40,779 bases of DNA from Magnetococcales bacterium (GTDB taxonomy: Bacteria > Pseudomonadota > Magnetococcia > Magnetococcales > JADGAQ01), in NCBI GenBank assembly GCA_015231925.1, contig JADGAQ010000012.1, positions 1 through 40,779 on the forward strand. Direction: 5' to 3'. Position 1 is the first letter of the stretch; the number at the start of each line of letters is the position of its first letter. Under the pieces are notes generated by a model. It did not search any database and was not told where the DNA came from. It worked only from the letters and a program-made list of their open reading frames with translations. Both the position numbers and the translations under genes were made by a program. Positions 25,446 to 35,187 of this stretch are shown piece by piece.

Positions 25446-27256
25446 TGGAAGGCGTTCCCTTGTTCCGGGAGGCCATCGCCCGGCACCAGGCCGGCGACCT
25501 GGAGGCCGCGACGGGGCTTTACCTGAAACTGCTGTCGGTCGAGCCCGATCACGCCGGAGCCTGGGCCAATCTGGCGGCGGTGCTGCTGGTCAAACGCCGC
25601 GAGCAGGAGGCCATCGCCTGCTGTCGCAAGGCGCTGGCGGTGAACGACAAACACGCGGAGGCCTGGAACAATCTCGGCATTCTGCTGGGGCGTCGCCAGC
25701 GGCACGAGGAGTCGGTGCAGGCCTACGAAAAGTGTCTGGCCAGCGATCCCCGCCACTATCTGGCCTGGACCAACCTGGGTTTGGGGCGGGTGCGCCTGGG
25801 AGAGGTGGAACGGGCGGTACAGGCCTTCGAACAGGCCTTGCGCCTGCGTCCCGACCACACCGAGGCCCTGATCCATCTGATTCACCAGCGGCAGCAGTTG
25901 GCCCACTGGGAGGGGCTCGATCAACTGGTGCCCCGTCTGGCCCGGCAGATGCGCCAGGATGTGGCCGAGGTCAACCCCTTTTCCTACCTCTTCTTGTGCA
26001 ACGATCCCGCCGAGCAGCGGCTCTGCGCCAGCCACTACGCCAAACGGGTGGAAAAGGTGGCCGCCCGGCTGGAACCGCTGCCGCCGTTTCCCGCATTCGA
26101 GGCAACCTCCCGTCTGCGCATCGCCTATCTATCCGCCGATTTCCATCAGCACGCTACCGCCCTGCTGGCCGCCGAGCTTTTCGAGGCCCACGACCGGGAG
26201 CGGTTCGAGGTCTTCGCCTACTCCTTCGGTCCCGAGGATGGCGGCCCGTTGCGAGCCCGCATCCGCCGGGGGGTGGAACACTTCGTGGATGTGGCGGCGC
26301 TGGGGGACCGGGAGCTGGCCGGGCGCATTCGTCAAGACGGCATCCACATTCTCATGGATCTGAAAGGCTTCACCCGGGATGCCCGGCCCACGGTTCTGGC
26401 GTTGCGTCCCGCGCCGGTCCAGATCAATTTCCTGGCCTACCCCGGCACCATGGCCGCCTCCTTCATCGACTACATTCTGGCGGATGAGGTGGTGTTGCCT
26501 GCGGAGATGGAGCCTTATTTCGACGAAAAACCCATCCGCCTGCCGGTGTGTTATCAGGTCAACGACAGCCGACGCCGTATCGATACGCCGGGGGCGCGTC
26601 GGGATTATGGACTGCCGGAGGAGGGTTTCGTCTTCTGTTCGTTCAACCAGACGGCCAAGATCACCCCGGAATTTTTCGGGCTGTGGCTGGAGTTGCTGCG
26701 CCGGGTGCCCGGATCGGTGCTGTGGCTGATGGCGTTTCATCCCGATGCCCAAAAACGCTTGCGGGCGCGGGCCGAACAGGGGGGAATCGCCGGGGAACGC
26801 CTGATCTTCGCCCCGCCGCTGCCCAACGAGGCCCATCTGGCCCGCTACGCCGTGGCGGATCTGGCTCTGGACACCCTGCCGTGCAACGGCCACACCACCA
26901 CCAGCGACGCCTTGTGGGGCGGCTGCCCGGTCCTGACCTGCCAGGGTCGCACCTTCGCCGGCAGGGTCTCCGCAAGTCTGTTGACGGCGCTGGAACTGCC
27001 CGAGCTGATCACCGACTCCCCGGCGGATTACGGACGCAAAGCCCTGCAACTGGCCAAAGAGCCGCAACGCCTGTCGGCCCTGCGGCAACGGCTGCAATCC
27101 GTGCGTCCGGGGCATGCCCTCTTCGACGGGAAGGCGTTTACCCGTGAGTGGGAGAAGGCGCTTTTGCAGGTGTGGCAGCGCTATCAACGTGTCGGCGAAG
27201 AAGGTTTTTCCGTGGGTGGTCCGGATTCCGGGGCGACGTGCTGCAACACCCGGTAA
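25445..27256 (+). CDS. TPR-containing O-GlcNAc transferase-like glycosyltransferase (GT41)
   Basis: A 603-residue protein-glycosylating enzyme of the OGT/SPINDLY group, expected in the cytoplasm. Residues 1 to about 150 are TPR repeats (AWANLAAVLL, AWNNLGILLG, AWTNLGLGRV) that hold the protein substrate. The catalytic part follows: ADFHQHATALL places H236 where human OGT has the active-site His498. FNQTAKITPE carries the Lys of the UDP site, and LPCNGHTTTSDALWGG with GRTFAGRVSASLL forms the nucleotide-binding end. Its ATG shares a base with the adhesin stop (TGATG at 25443-25447), so it is translated from the adhesin transcript. This strongly suggests that the adhesin is its substrate. The last 73 bp overlap, tail to tail, the end of the gene on the other strand. 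Confidence 0.92.
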   Translation: MEGVPLFREAIARHQAGDLEAATGLYLKLLSVEPDHAGAWANLAAVLLVKRREQEAIACCRKALAVNDKHAEAWNNLGILLGRRQRHEESVQAYEKCLASDPRHYLAWTNLGLGRVRLGEVERAVQAFEQALRLRPDHTEALIHLIHQRQQLAHWEGLDQLVPRLARQMRQDVAEVNPFSYLFLCNDPAEQRLCASHYAKRVEKVAARLEPLPPFPAFEATSRLRIAYLSADFHQHATALLAAELFEAHDRERFEVFAYSFGPEDGGPLRARIRRGVEHFVDVAALGDRELAGRIRQDGIHILMDLKGFTRDARPTVLALRPAPVQINFLAYPGTMAASFIDYILADEVVLPAEMEPYFDEKPIRLPVCYQVNDSRRRIDTPGARRDYGLPEEGFVFCSFNQTAKITPEFFGLWLELLRRVPGSVLWLMAFHPDAQKRLRARAEQGGIAGERLIFAPPLPNEAHLARYAVADLALDTLPCNGHTTTSDALWGGCPVLTCQGRTFAGRVSASLLTALELPELITDSPADYGRKALQLAKEPQRLSALRQRLQSVRPGHALFDGKAFTREWEKALLQVWQRYQRVGEEGFSVGGPDSGATCCNTR

Positions 27257-29988
27257 ATCTCCTGCCGTTTGGCCTTGTCATCCTCCGCCACCAGGGCTTG
27301 CAGAAGCTGGGGAGTCGCTTCTTGCGCCCGTCCCTGTCTGATCAGCAGTTCCCCCAGCCGCAAACGGGCCACCGTCCGGGAACCGTCGTTTTCAATGGCG
27401 CGCAGGTACCAGTCGATGGCATCGTCCCACTGCGACAACGCCTCGTGACAGCGGGCCATGCGGTACAACAGTCGTCCGGTCTGATTGCCCGGACGTTGCA
27501 GCGCCGCCTGCAGCATGGGCATGGCTCCCGCCGGGTCGCCATCCTCAAACAACCTTTCCGCCGCACGGGTGAAGGCCTTGGCCGTATCGCTGCGGCGGGC
27601 CACTTCCGTCCGGAGATGACGTTGCTCCCGCTGTTTGTCGGCATCGAAGTCGGGCTGCCGCTGCCGGGTCAGCTCCTCGAAACGGGCCACGAAGGCCCCG
27701 GAGCTGTCCCGTTTGGCCAGATAAAGGGACTGTTGCGTCGCTTTCCAGGGCAGGGCCTCGCCCAACGCCGCTTTCAGACTCTCCGGATCCAGGGTCTCCA
27801 GCAACCACTGTTTGAAATGGGCCAGCCGTTTCTCCCGCAATCGCGCCATGGAAAACTCCAGCACCGGATGGTCCAGGGTGTTGAGTGGCGCATCCCCGCC
27901 GCGCACATAATCCACGGGATCGGTGTGCAGCAGGCCGTAAGGCACCCACTCCGGCAGGATCTCCTCTTCCTCCAGCAGGTGAGCCGACAGAACGGCGTTG
28001 GCCCTAACCCGTTCGGGACCGTGCAGTTGCAACGGCTGGTTCGAGGCCAGCAGCAGAAAATAGCTGTGACGCACCATGCCCATGCGCACATGGGGAAAAC
28101 GCTCCCCGATGGTCTTCAGGATGATGCGGGCCCCTTCGTCGCCGATGCTTGAATCGAACCAGGTCATGTAGACCCCGTCCGGCGCCAGACAGCGGGCCAC
28201 GTCCTGAAAGAAGTCGGCGGTGTAGAGCTTGGAGGAGCTGAAATAGAGGGGCGTCATCACCGTATTGAGGATCAGGTCATAGGGTCGGGGGCAATGGCGC
28301 ACGAAGTGGATGGCGTCGTCCAGATGGAAACGGACATTCTTCTTTTCGTGCAGATTGAAATTGTATCGCCCCAGTTTGGCCAGATTGTCGAGAATGGCGG
28401 CGTTGATCTCCACCGCGTCGGTGTGGTCGAAAAGCTGGGTGACGGCGCTGGCGGTCTTGCCGGAACCCACCCCCAGAACCAGGGCCTGATGGGGACGGGG
28501 GGCGAAGGAGGAGGCGAAAGCCCCGACGATGACCTCGGCGGCGGAGTCGAGGGGAATGCTGATGGAGCCGTTGACCAGAAAGAAGGGTCGGTCGGAGTGG
28601 GTGATGGCCATGACATCCTGGGGGCCTTTGAAGATGTCGAGTCCGGTCAGACGCTTGATGGCTTTTTTCAGGTTGCGCCCTTCGTGGAGTTCGCTGTGTC
28701 CCAGGTAGAGCAGCCGCTCCTCCCAGTAAAAACCGTGCAGCAGGAAGGCGCTGCCCAACAGCATCAGCGGCGCCAGACGATGGGTCAGGAGGGCCTTTCC
28801 CGTCAGCATCCAGGCCGAGGCGGCGCAAACGGCCACCGCCAGCACGATGCCGCCGTAACTCAGATAGGGGTGCAGTCCGAAGACCATGAGCAGGAAACCC
28901 GCCACGTTGGCCAGGGAGGCGAGATAGAGCAGATGTCCGCCGTGGCGGGCGATATCCTGGCGGTTATCCGCCAGCAGCGCGGGCAGGGTGGCTCCGAAAC
29001 CGAGGGCGGGCAGGGCCATGAGAATCGCCAGCAACACCCCCTTGAGCGCCGGTGCGCCGAACAGGGTGCTGGCTGTGGAGACCCAGGGGGCGGTGAAAAG
29101 GCCCATGGTCCACAATAATCCTGCCACCAGCCAGGCCAGACCGACCAGGGACAGGACCATGGCCCCCGCGAAGGAGAGGCGGAAGCGTTCCACCAGGGCC
29201 GCGCCCCCCGCCAATCCCCCCAGGATGAGTACCAACACCAGAGCGAAGTGTTCCCGGAACGGTCCCAGCAGCAACTCCGCCAGTTTGACCATTAGCAGTT
29301 GAAACACCGCCGAGCCGAGGCTGGCCACCAGCAGGGCCGCGAGCAGGGAGCGGGAGAGGGGGGCGGTGTTGTTGTTTCCCTCGGAGGGGGGCGGGGCTCT
29401 CAAGCCGTTGAAGGAGTAACGCAACACGAAGGCGGTGAAGAGGTTGACCAGGGCTACGGAGAGGATGGTCAGCCGCAGGCCCGCCTGACGCAGAATGACG
29501 AATTCGATGAGCAGAACCGTGGATGCCGCGCCCAGATTGTAGAAACCGTAGGCCCAGGAGAAGCCGGGAGCCGGGTGCAGACGTTGCCAGTAGCCCGCGA
29601 AGAGGGGCATGGAACAGCCGATGAGAAACGAGGGTACGGCCAGCACCAGAACACAGACCACGACGGTGTTGAACAGCCCCGGAATCAGTCCGGGCAGACC
29701 GTCGTGGAGGGGGCCGTCCAGCAGAGGGGTGCCCAGTGCCAGCAGAAGGCCGGAGAGGCCGATGCCCGCTTCCACCAGCCACAAGTGGGGCCACAGGCGA
29801 TGGGCGCTACGGGAGCCGAAACCGATGCCCAGCAGAAAGGCGATCAGAATGGAGGCGCTGACGGCGAACTGGTCTCCCGCCAGATTGCCCAGCAAGCGGC
29901 CATACAGCACCTCGTAGGAGAGGCCGCAATACCCGGAAAGCAGCAGCAATCCGGTAAAGAGCCCCGTGGAGGCGTCAGAACCGCGCAC
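27184..29988 (-). CDS. Membrane protein fused to spermidine synthase-like domain and TPRs
   Basis: A 934-residue fusion. Residues about 10-420 hold many membrane helices of the MFS-like type seen in spermidine synthase fusions (LSGYCGLSYEVLYGRLLG at the start is typical). Residues about 480-700 are a SAM-binding fold: ALVLGVGSGKTASAV (glycine loop), DAVEINAAI (acidic residue for SAM ribose) and RPYDLILNT. Residues about 800-925 are TPRs (LLYRMARCHEALSQWDDAIDWY). A real spermidine synthase role is doubtful, since these fusions are usually uncharacterised. The start is GTG with GGAG seven bases before. It lies 14 bp after the Cache-like gene and converges on the OGT-like gene with a 73-bp coding overlap. 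It might modify a lipid or surface polymer at the membrane. Confidence 0.85.
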   Translation of the reverse strand: MRGSDASTGLFTGLLLLSGYCGLSYEVLYGRLLGNLAGDQFAVSASILIAFLLGIGFGSRSAHRLWPHLWLVEAGIGLSGLLLALGTPLLDGPLHDGLPGLIPGLFNTVVVCVLVLAVPSFLIGCSMPLFAGYWQRLHPAPGFSWAYGFYNLGAASTVLLIEFVILRQAGLRLTILSVALVNLFTAFVLRYSFNGLRAPPPSEGNNNTAPLSRSLLAALLVASLGSAVFQLLMVKLAELLLGPFREHFALVLVLILGGLAGGAALVERFRLSFAGAMVLSLVGLAWLVAGLLWTMGLFTAPWVSTASTLFGAPALKGVLLAILMALPALGFGATLPALLADNRQDIARHGGHLLYLASLANVAGFLLMVFGLHPYLSYGGIVLAVAVCAASAWMLTGKALLTHRLAPLMLLGSAFLLHGFYWEERLLYLGHSELHEGRNLKKAIKRLTGLDIFKGPQDVMAITHSDRPFFLVNGSISIPLDSAAEVIVGAFASSFAPRPHQALVLGVGSGKTASAVTQLFDHTDAVEINAAILDNLAKLGRYNFNLHEKKNVRFHLDDAIHFVRHCPRPYDLILNTVMTPLYFSSSKLYTADFFQDVARCLAPDGVYMTWFDSSIGDEGARIILKTIGERFPHVRMGMVRHSYFLLLASNQPLQLHGPERVRANAVLSAHLLEEEEILPEWVPYGLLHTDPVDYVRGGDAPLNTLDHPVLEFSMARLREKRLAHFKQWLLETLDPESLKAALGEALPWKATQQSLYLAKRDSSGAFVARFEELTRQRQPDFDADKQREQRHLRTEVARRSDTAKAFTRAAERLFEDGDPAGAMPMLQAALQRPGNQTGRLLYRMARCHEALSQWDDAIDWYLRAIENDGSRTVARLRLGELLIRQGRAQEATPQLLQALVAEDDKAKRQEIYRVLQHVAPESGPPTEKPSSPTR

Positions 29989-30002
29989 CGTTCACTCCGG
30001 AC

Positions 30003-31016
30003 TCAGGGTGAGAGGATCGGGTCAAGGTGGAACAGGATCCAGGGGCGGTCCGGAACCATGCGATAGACCAGTATGTAACGGGCTTTCCCGATGGAAAAGA
30101 CCGTTTCTCCCGCCAGCTTGCCGCGGCCCTGGGCCACGGCTTGCAGAAAAACGGGATCCGACTGAATCGAGGTCAGGGGCGGCAGATAGGTTTCCAATTT
30201 TTCAGGAGGGAGGTAATCGGGCAGGTCCTCGTGAGAACGGGGATTGCGCTCCTCCTTGAGGCGCAGCTCGATTACCTGCCCGCTGTCGGCCAGGAGCAGT
30301 CCGTTTTCGTCCAGAATGAAGTAGCGTCCCTCTTCGTCCTTGTTTGGCCGGACCTCCCGGTCGGCCCGGAAAGGCAGATCCTTGGTCATAACCAGTTCCT
30401 GATAGTAGGAGAGGGGCACTTCGAAATGCAGGAATCCCGGAATCTGCCCGCCGGGGAGAACGACGGGCGAGACGAAAGCCACGACCCACATCAGGGAGTC
30501 GGCGGACATGTAGGGTTTGGAGAGGTGGACCGCCCCTTTGGGCAGTCTGAAGGCGGGTTCGAAGAAGGGAGCGCCCTGTTCGTGATCCGAAAAGAGGTAA
30601 GCGGCTTCCGCCTTGTCGCCCACCACTCGCAGATGTTCCTGCCCCTCGTGGTCCACCAGACAGGTTTCGGCGATGGGAAAACGGCGGTGCAGACGCACGG
30701 CCCAGGATTCCATATGATGCCGCAACTCCTGCTGCATTTTAGAAAAGAGCGGCATATGGTTGCTGTCACGCGCCAGCTTCCGGGATTCCGGCAGCGCGAA
30801 GTAGTCCTGGAAAAACGGCAGATCGAGGGAGGAGAGCAGGCTGCTGCGGGCTTCGTGATGGAACATGGAGATGCGGAAGAGCATTTCGTCCATCTGGGAG
30901 TTGGCTTGCCGGGAGGCCGATGTCGGGTCGGAAAGCGCCTCGGGGAAGGCCGGGGCTGAAATCAGAACCGGGATCAAGCCGACGAGGAGAGAGATTATCC
31001 GTGAGAAGCGGGTCAT
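30003..31016 (-). CDS. Exported Cache-like sensor protein
   Basis: A 337-residue protein with a signal peptide (about residues 1-26, ending SAPAFPEA) and no later membrane segment, so it should be periplasmic. The remainder reads like a double-Cache sensor: a long N-terminal helix (QMDEMLFRISMFHHEARSSL), ETCLVDHEGQEHLRVVGD, a middle FVSPVVLPGG and FHFEVPLSYY-like strands, then YFILDENGLLLADSG for the second lobe. There is no signalling domain attached, which is unusual for Cache proteins. The start at 31016 is preferred because AGGAAG precedes it at good distance; a longer frame reaches 31043. It probably belongs to one operon with its two neighbours. The ligand is unknown. Confidence 0.7.
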   Translation of the reverse strand: MTRFSRIISLLVGLIPVLISAPAFPEALSDPTSASRQANSQMDEMLFRISMFHHEARSSLLSSLDLPFFQDYFALPESRKLARDSNHMPLFSKMQQELRHHMESWAVRLHRRFPIAETCLVDHEGQEHLRVVGDKAEAAYLFSDHEQGAPFFEPAFRLPKGAVHLSKPYMSADSLMWVVAFVSPVVLPGGQIPGFLHFEVPLSYYQELVMTKDLPFRADREVRPNKDEEGRYFILDENGLLLADSGQVIELRLKEERNPRSHEDLPDYLPPEKLETYLPPLTSIQSDPVFLQAVAQGRGKLAGETVFSIGKARYILVYRMVPDRPWILFHLDPILSP

Positions 31017-31042
31017 GGTTCTTCCTTGTCGTGACGGAGACA

Positions 31043-31924
31043 TTACGGAACACCGGGAAAAACGAAGTGCAAGGGCTCGCTGATGCGTTTGCGCAGAGTA
31101 TATTCGGCGTTGAACAGGGCAATCTGACCAATCACTTCACCCCGGGTCGGAAAGACCACATCGTTGGGGTCCGGGGTTTTCAGTTCCCGGGATATTTCCA
31201 GGGTCCAGAACCCATCCTTCCAACTGCCTTTGGCCTGGACATCGGCCCGGCTGCCGGAGGGTTCTCCCTGCACGATCACCCCCGGAATGATTTCGGGGCC
31301 GGGCTCCTTGGGATCGGGCGTGTAGGCCCAGCCGCGCTGTCCCTCGTCCGGCAGCTTCTGAATATAGATCGTGCCATACGGGCTGGCGTATTCCTGGGCC
31401 GGATCGAGGCGTTGCGGCGAAAAACGATGGGTCAGATCCTCGGCGCGACCGACCAGGTTGGAGCGCCCTGCGCTCCAGATCCAGAGATCGGTGGCATAGG
31501 TGCGCCGGGAGATCATGCATTTGGCGAAATCACCGCTTATGGGAAAACGGATGGCGAACATATCGTCCTTGTTGAGCCCCCGACGATAGCCGCTGCCCAT
31601 CTTTTTCAGGGGCTTGTACTGCGTATTGGCCACACTGTCCGTCCATTGGGCCGCCAGATAGAAGCGCGTGCCGAAAAGACCGGCCTGGACCTGCAGGATG
31701 GGTTGCCAGGATTTCTCCTCGGTGGCGTTTTCGGCTTCCGCATCCTGGCCGAGGGAGGAGGTTTCCAGCGGGACAACCTTTGGAGACAACCGGGCGGACT
31801 TCCAGTCGTTCCAGTCCCCATCGATGACGGGGGCTTGTTGCAAGGGCACGACGGGGATGGCCAGACCCGATTCGGACCAGACCAGGGTGGGGAATAATAC
31901 GATCAACATCGAAATGCGCACCAT
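31043..31924 (-). CDS. Exported ethylbenzene dehydrogenase-related (EB_dh) heme-binding-type protein
   Basis: A 293-residue periplasmic protein with a signal peptide (about residues 1-22). VIDGDWNDW near residue 33 and the strands LQVQAGLFGTRFYLAAQWTD are typical of the EB_dh/DOMON-like beta-sandwich, as in the heme b subunit of ethylbenzene dehydrogenase and related DMSO reductase-family enzymes. NKDDMFAIRFPI, DLWIWSAGRSN and WKDGFWTLEISREL continue the pattern. No molybdenum enzyme is nearby, so it may be a stand-alone heme or redox sensor protein. AAAGGA precedes the ATG. It is the first gene of the minus-strand group with the Cache-like and spermidine synthase-like genes. Heme binding is inferred from the family only. 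Confidence 0.75.
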   Translation of the reverse strand: MVRISMLIVLFPTLVWSESGLAIPVVPLQQAPVIDGDWNDWKSARLSPKVVPLETSSLGQDAEAENATEEKSWQPILQVQAGLFGTRFYLAAQWTDSVANTQYKPLKKMGSGYRRGLNKDDMFAIRFPISGDFAKCMISRRTYATDLWIWSAGRSNLVGRAEDLTHRFSPQRLDPAQEYASPYGTIYIQKLPDEGQRGWAYTPDPKEPGPEIIPGVIVQGEPSGSRADVQAKGSWKDGFWTLEISRELKTPDPNDVVFPTRGEVIGQIALFNAEYTLRKRISEPLHFVFPGVP

Positions 31925-31939
31925 CTTTATTTCCTTTGG

Positions 31940-32689
31940 TCAGCGTGGCGCCAGTCGTTGGCGCATTACTTCATACAGAACGATACCGGCGGCAACCGAA
32001 ACGTTCAACGAGGCCATACGCCCCTGGTTGGGAATGGAGACCAGAGTGTCGCAATGTTCCCGGGTCAGGCGACGCAGACCCCGTTCCTCGTTGCCGAGAA
32101 CCAGGGCCAGGGGGCCGGAGAGGTCGCTCCGGGGCAAAGAGGTGCTGCCTTCCTCGGCCAGCCCGATGATCTGAAAACCCGCCTCCTTCAGCTCTTCCAT
32201 GGTGCGCGCCAGATTGCTCACCTTGAAGAGATCCACCAGGCTGGCCGCGCCGGCGGCGGCTTTTTCCGCGCCGGGGCCGAGAGGGGCGGAGTGCATGCGC
32301 GGCACCACCACGCCGGAGACGCCGAAGACCTCTGCGGAACGCAGGATGGCGCCCAGGTTGCGGGGATCCTCCACCTGATCCAGAAGCAGCAGCAGCGGAT
32401 GAGGCTGTTCTTTCAAGAGGGGCAGGAAATCGTCCCATTGCGGGGTGATGCGGGGGCTGGCCAGCAACACCACCCCCTGGTGGGTCAGCCCCTGTCCCAG
32501 TTCATCCAGCTCCGCCCGCTCCACCAGGCGGATCTTGACCCGCATGGTGCGGGCCAGTTGCAGCAGCCCCTCCATGCGTTTGTCCAGACGGTTGCGATCC
32601 ACCGCCAGATATTCGATGCCCGCCGCACCGTTCCGCAGAGCGGCGGCCACGGCGTGAAAGCCTCCGGTCAGACGTGTCGGCCCGTTCAC
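31940..32689 (-). CDS. rlmB: 23S rRNA (guanosine-2'-O)-methyltransferase RlmB (SpoU family)
   Basis: A 249-residue SPOUT methyltransferase that should methylate the ribose of G2251 in 23S rRNA using SAM. The N-terminal part (about residues 8-80) is the substrate-binding domain, with GGFHAVAAAL. The catalytic part has motif 1 DPRNLGAILRSAEVFG (about 108-123; N111 and R117), motif 2 LVLGNEERGL and motif 3 IPNQGRMASLNVSVA, all intact. The start is GTG and abuts the TGA of cysS with no gap, so the two are coupled. The annotation could also be TrmH-like, but length and motifs fit RlmB. Confidence 0.9.
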   Translation of the reverse strand: MNGPTRLTGGFHAVAAALRNGAAGIEYLAVDRNRLDKRMEGLLQLARTMRVKIRLVERAELDELGQGLTHQGVVLLASPRITPQWDDFLPLLKEQPHPLLLLLDQVEDPRNLGAILRSAEVFGVSGVVVPRMHSAPLGPGAEKAAAGAASLVDLFKVSNLARTMEELKEAGFQIIGLAEEGSTSLPRSDLSGPLALVLGNEERGLRRLTREHCDTLVSIPNQGRMASLNVSVAAGIVLYEVMRQRLAPR

Positions 32690-34114
32690 TCAGTTTCGCC
32701 TCCAGGTGGTGCCCTGCTTGGAGTCCTCCAGAACGACACCCATGGCCAGCAAGGCATCCCGCAGGCGATCCGCCTCGGCGAACTGCCGGGTCCGTCGCGC
32801 TTGGTTGCGCTGATCGATCAAGGCTTCGATCTCCGCGTTGTCCGCCGACGGGCCTTGAAACCACCGTTCCGGTTCGGCCTGAAGCAGTCCCAGCCGCAAT
32901 CCCAATTCGCGCATCAGGGCCAACCCTTCCTCCCCCGTCCGCCGCGAGGCCCCGTCGAGGCTGTTGAGGGCTTTGCCCAGTTCGAACAGCACCGCCAACG
33001 CCTTGGGGGTGTTGAAATCGTCGTCCATGGCGGCTACGAAACGCTCCCGACAGCCCTGAAATTCCTGCAGGCGTCCGGGATCGGCTTCCCCGTCGGGGGC
33101 GCTTTGCAGTCGCTCCTCCCCCTGACGCAGCACGGTGTACAAACGGTCGAGGGCCGCTTTGGCCCCTTCCAGCAGGCTGTTGCTGAAATCCAGGGGATGG
33201 CGATAGTGGCTGTTGAGGATGAAGTAGCGCAACACCTCGCCGGGATGCTCCTGCAGCAACTCCCGAATGGTGCGGAAGTTGCCCAGGCTCTTGGACATCT
33301 TCTCCCGCTCCCCTTCGGAACTGACCACGTTGACGAAGCCGTTGTGCATCCAGTAGCGCACCGGGGCCTGCCCCGCCGCGCCCTGGGACTGGGCGATCTC
33401 GTTCTCGTGATGGGGGAAGATCAGATCCATGCCTCCGCCGTGGATGTCGAAGCTCTCCCCGAGATAACGGGTGCTCATGGCGGAACACTCGATGTGCCAG
33501 CCCGGTCTGCCGGGCCCCCAGGGGCTCTGCCAGGTGGGTTCGCCCGGTTTGGCGCTTTTCCACAGGGCGAAGTCGAGGGGATTGGCCTTTTGTTCATCCA
33601 CACCGACACGGGCTCCGGACTGCAGCTCATCCAGGGGTTTGCCGGAGAGGGCCCCATACGGCTGGAAGCGATCCACGGCGAAATAGACATCCCCACCCTC
33701 GGTGACATAGGCCAGCCGGTTGTCCAGCAGCCGGGAGATCAGGCTCTGCATCTCGGCCACGTGGGCGGTGGCCAGGGGCTCCACATCGGCGGGCAGTACG
33801 GCCAGAGCCGCCATATCCTCCTGAAAAGCGCCGATGAAACGACGGGTCAGCGCTTCCCAGGATTCCCCGTTCTGTTGGGCGCGGGCGATGATCTTGTCGT
33901 CGATGTCGGTGAAGTTGCGCACATAGGTGACCTCCAGCCCCATGGCCCGCAGATGGCGCACCACCACGTCGAAAACCACCATGACCCGGGCATGGCCTAT
34001 GTGACAATAATCATAAACCGTGACGCCGCATACATAGATGCCCGTCTTTCCGGGCAGCCGGGGCTCGAAGGCCTCCTTTTTCCGGGTCATGCTGTTGAAC
34101 AGCAGCAATCCCAT
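32690..34114 (-). CDS. cysS: Cysteinyl-tRNA synthetase
   Basis: A 474-residue class I aminoacyl-tRNA synthetase that charges tRNA-Cys in the cytoplasm. The HIGH motif is at residues 38-41 ([10 protein letters not shown]) and the KMSKS motif near 270 ([11 protein letters not shown]). The zinc ligands typical of CysRS are visible: C29 in YVCGVTVYD, the Cys of GWHIECSAM, and the His/Glu of FPHHENE. The C-terminal DALR/anticodon region is present and the length is normal. AAGGAG lies at good distance before the ATG. The gene is divergent from trxB and followed directly by rlmB. Confidence 0.97.
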   Translation of the reverse strand: MGLLLFNSMTRKKEAFEPRLPGKTGIYVCGVTVYDYCHIGHARVMVVFDVVVRHLRAMGLEVTYVRNFTDIDDKIIARAQQNGESWEALTRRFIGAFQEDMAALAVLPADVEPLATAHVAEMQSLISRLLDNRLAYVTEGGDVYFAVDRFQPYGALSGKPLDELQSGARVGVDEQKANPLDFALWKSAKPGEPTWQSPWGPGRPGWHIECSAMSTRYLGESFDIHGGGMDLIFPHHENEIAQSQGAAGQAPVRYWMHNGFVNVVSSEGEREKMSKSLGNFRTIRELLQEHPGEVLRYFILNSHYRHPLDFSNSLLEGAKAALDRLYTVLRQGEERLQSAPDGEADPGRLQEFQGCRERFVAAMDDDFNTPKALAVLFELGKALNSLDGASRRTGEEGLALMRELGLRLGLLQAEPERWFQGPSADNAEIEALIDQRNQARRTRQFAEADRLRDALLAMGVVLEDSKQGTTWRRN

Positions 34115-34218
34115 GGCATGTCTCCTTTTTACTTATCAAAATCCTGAAAAAATGGTATACCCCCAAGGCCGAACGACACGATTTTGCTGTCATGCAATGC
34201 CCCCAGGAGAGAGATACC

Positions 34219-35181
34219 ATGGCCAAAGAGACCCACCATCCCCTGATTGTTCTCGGTTCCGGGCCTGCCGGATATACCGCCGCCATCTATGCCGGTCGCG
34301 CCAATCTGGCCCCGTTGCTCATCCAGGGCATGCAGCCGGGTGGTCAGCTCGTCACCACCACCGATGTGGACAATTTTCCGGGCTTTCCCGAAGGCGTTCA
34401 AGGGCCCGATCTGATGCAGCGCATGCAGACCCAGGCGGAACGCTTCGGCACCCAGGTGGTTTTCGATACCATCCTCAAGGCGGAATTGACCCGGACGCCC
34501 TTCCGGTTGGAAGGAGACAGCGGCGACACCTTCACCTGTGACGCTTTGATCATCGCCACCGGGGCTTCGGCGCGTTGGCTCGGTTTGGAATCGGAAACCC
34601 GTTTGCGGGGCTTCGGGGTTTCGGCCTGCGCCACCTGCGACGGTTTCTTTTTCCGGGGACAGGATATCGCCGTCATCGGAGGCGGGGATACCGCCGTCGA
34701 GGAAGCCATCTTTTTGACCAACTTCGCCACCCGTGTCTATCTGGTGCACCGCCGCGACCAGTTGCGTGCCGAGCGTATCATGCAGGAGCATCTGTTTGCC
34801 AATGAAAAGGTGACTCCCGTTTGGAACGTGGCGGTGGACTCTTTCGAGGGCGATCCGGCCTCGGGAGGATTGAAGGGGCTGCGTCTGCGGGATGTCAAAA
34901 GCGGGGAGATCAAGGAACTTGCGGTGACCGGAGCCTTTGTGGCCATCGGGCACAAACCCAACACCGACCTTTTCGAAGGCCAGTTGCAGTTGGATGAGAC
35001 CGGCTACATTCTCACCAAGCCCGGTTCGACCTCGACCAACATTCCGGGTGTCTTCGCGGCGGGGGATGTGCAGGACAAGATCTATCGCCAGGCCATCACT
35101 GCGGCGGGAACGGGATGTATGGCGGCCCTGGAAGCGGAGCGCCATCTGGCGACCCACGGGCATGGCGTCAGCCGCAAATAG
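34219..35181 (+). CDS. trxB: Thioredoxin reductase
   Basis: A 320-residue FAD enzyme that reduces thioredoxin with [24 protein letters not shown] is the FAD-binding glycine loop, CATCDG (about residues 136-141) is the redox-active disulfide, and [12 protein letters not shown] with HRRDQLRA forms the NADPH site. [23 protein letters not shown] closes the FAD domain. The start at 34219 is chosen because AGGAGA precedes it and [11 protein letters not shown] fits the family; a frame from 34192 would add nine residues. It converges on an ArsR-type regulator gene. No thioredoxin gene is in the window. Confidence 0.96.
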   Translation: MAKETHHPLIVLGSGPAGYTAAIYAGRANLAPLLIQGMQPGGQLVTTTDVDNFPGFPEGVQGPDLMQRMQTQAERFGTQVVFDTILKAELTRTPFRLEGDSGDTFTCDALIIATGASARWLGLESETRLRGFGVSACATCDGFFFRGQDIAVIGGGDTAVEEAIFLTNFATRVYLVHRRDQLRAERIMQEHLFANEKVTPVWNVAVDSFEGDPASGGLKGLRLRDVKSGEIKELAVTGAFVAIGHKPNTDLFEGQLQLDETGYILTKPGSTSTNIPGVFAAGDVQDKIYRQAITAAGTGCMAALEAERHLATHGHGVSRK

Positions 35182-35187
35182 TGTGGA

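Noticed and set aside
31958-34147. 729-codon open frame on the plus strand opposite rlmB and cysS
   Set aside because: It is antisense to two well-recognised core genes and has no ribosome binding site or family features.
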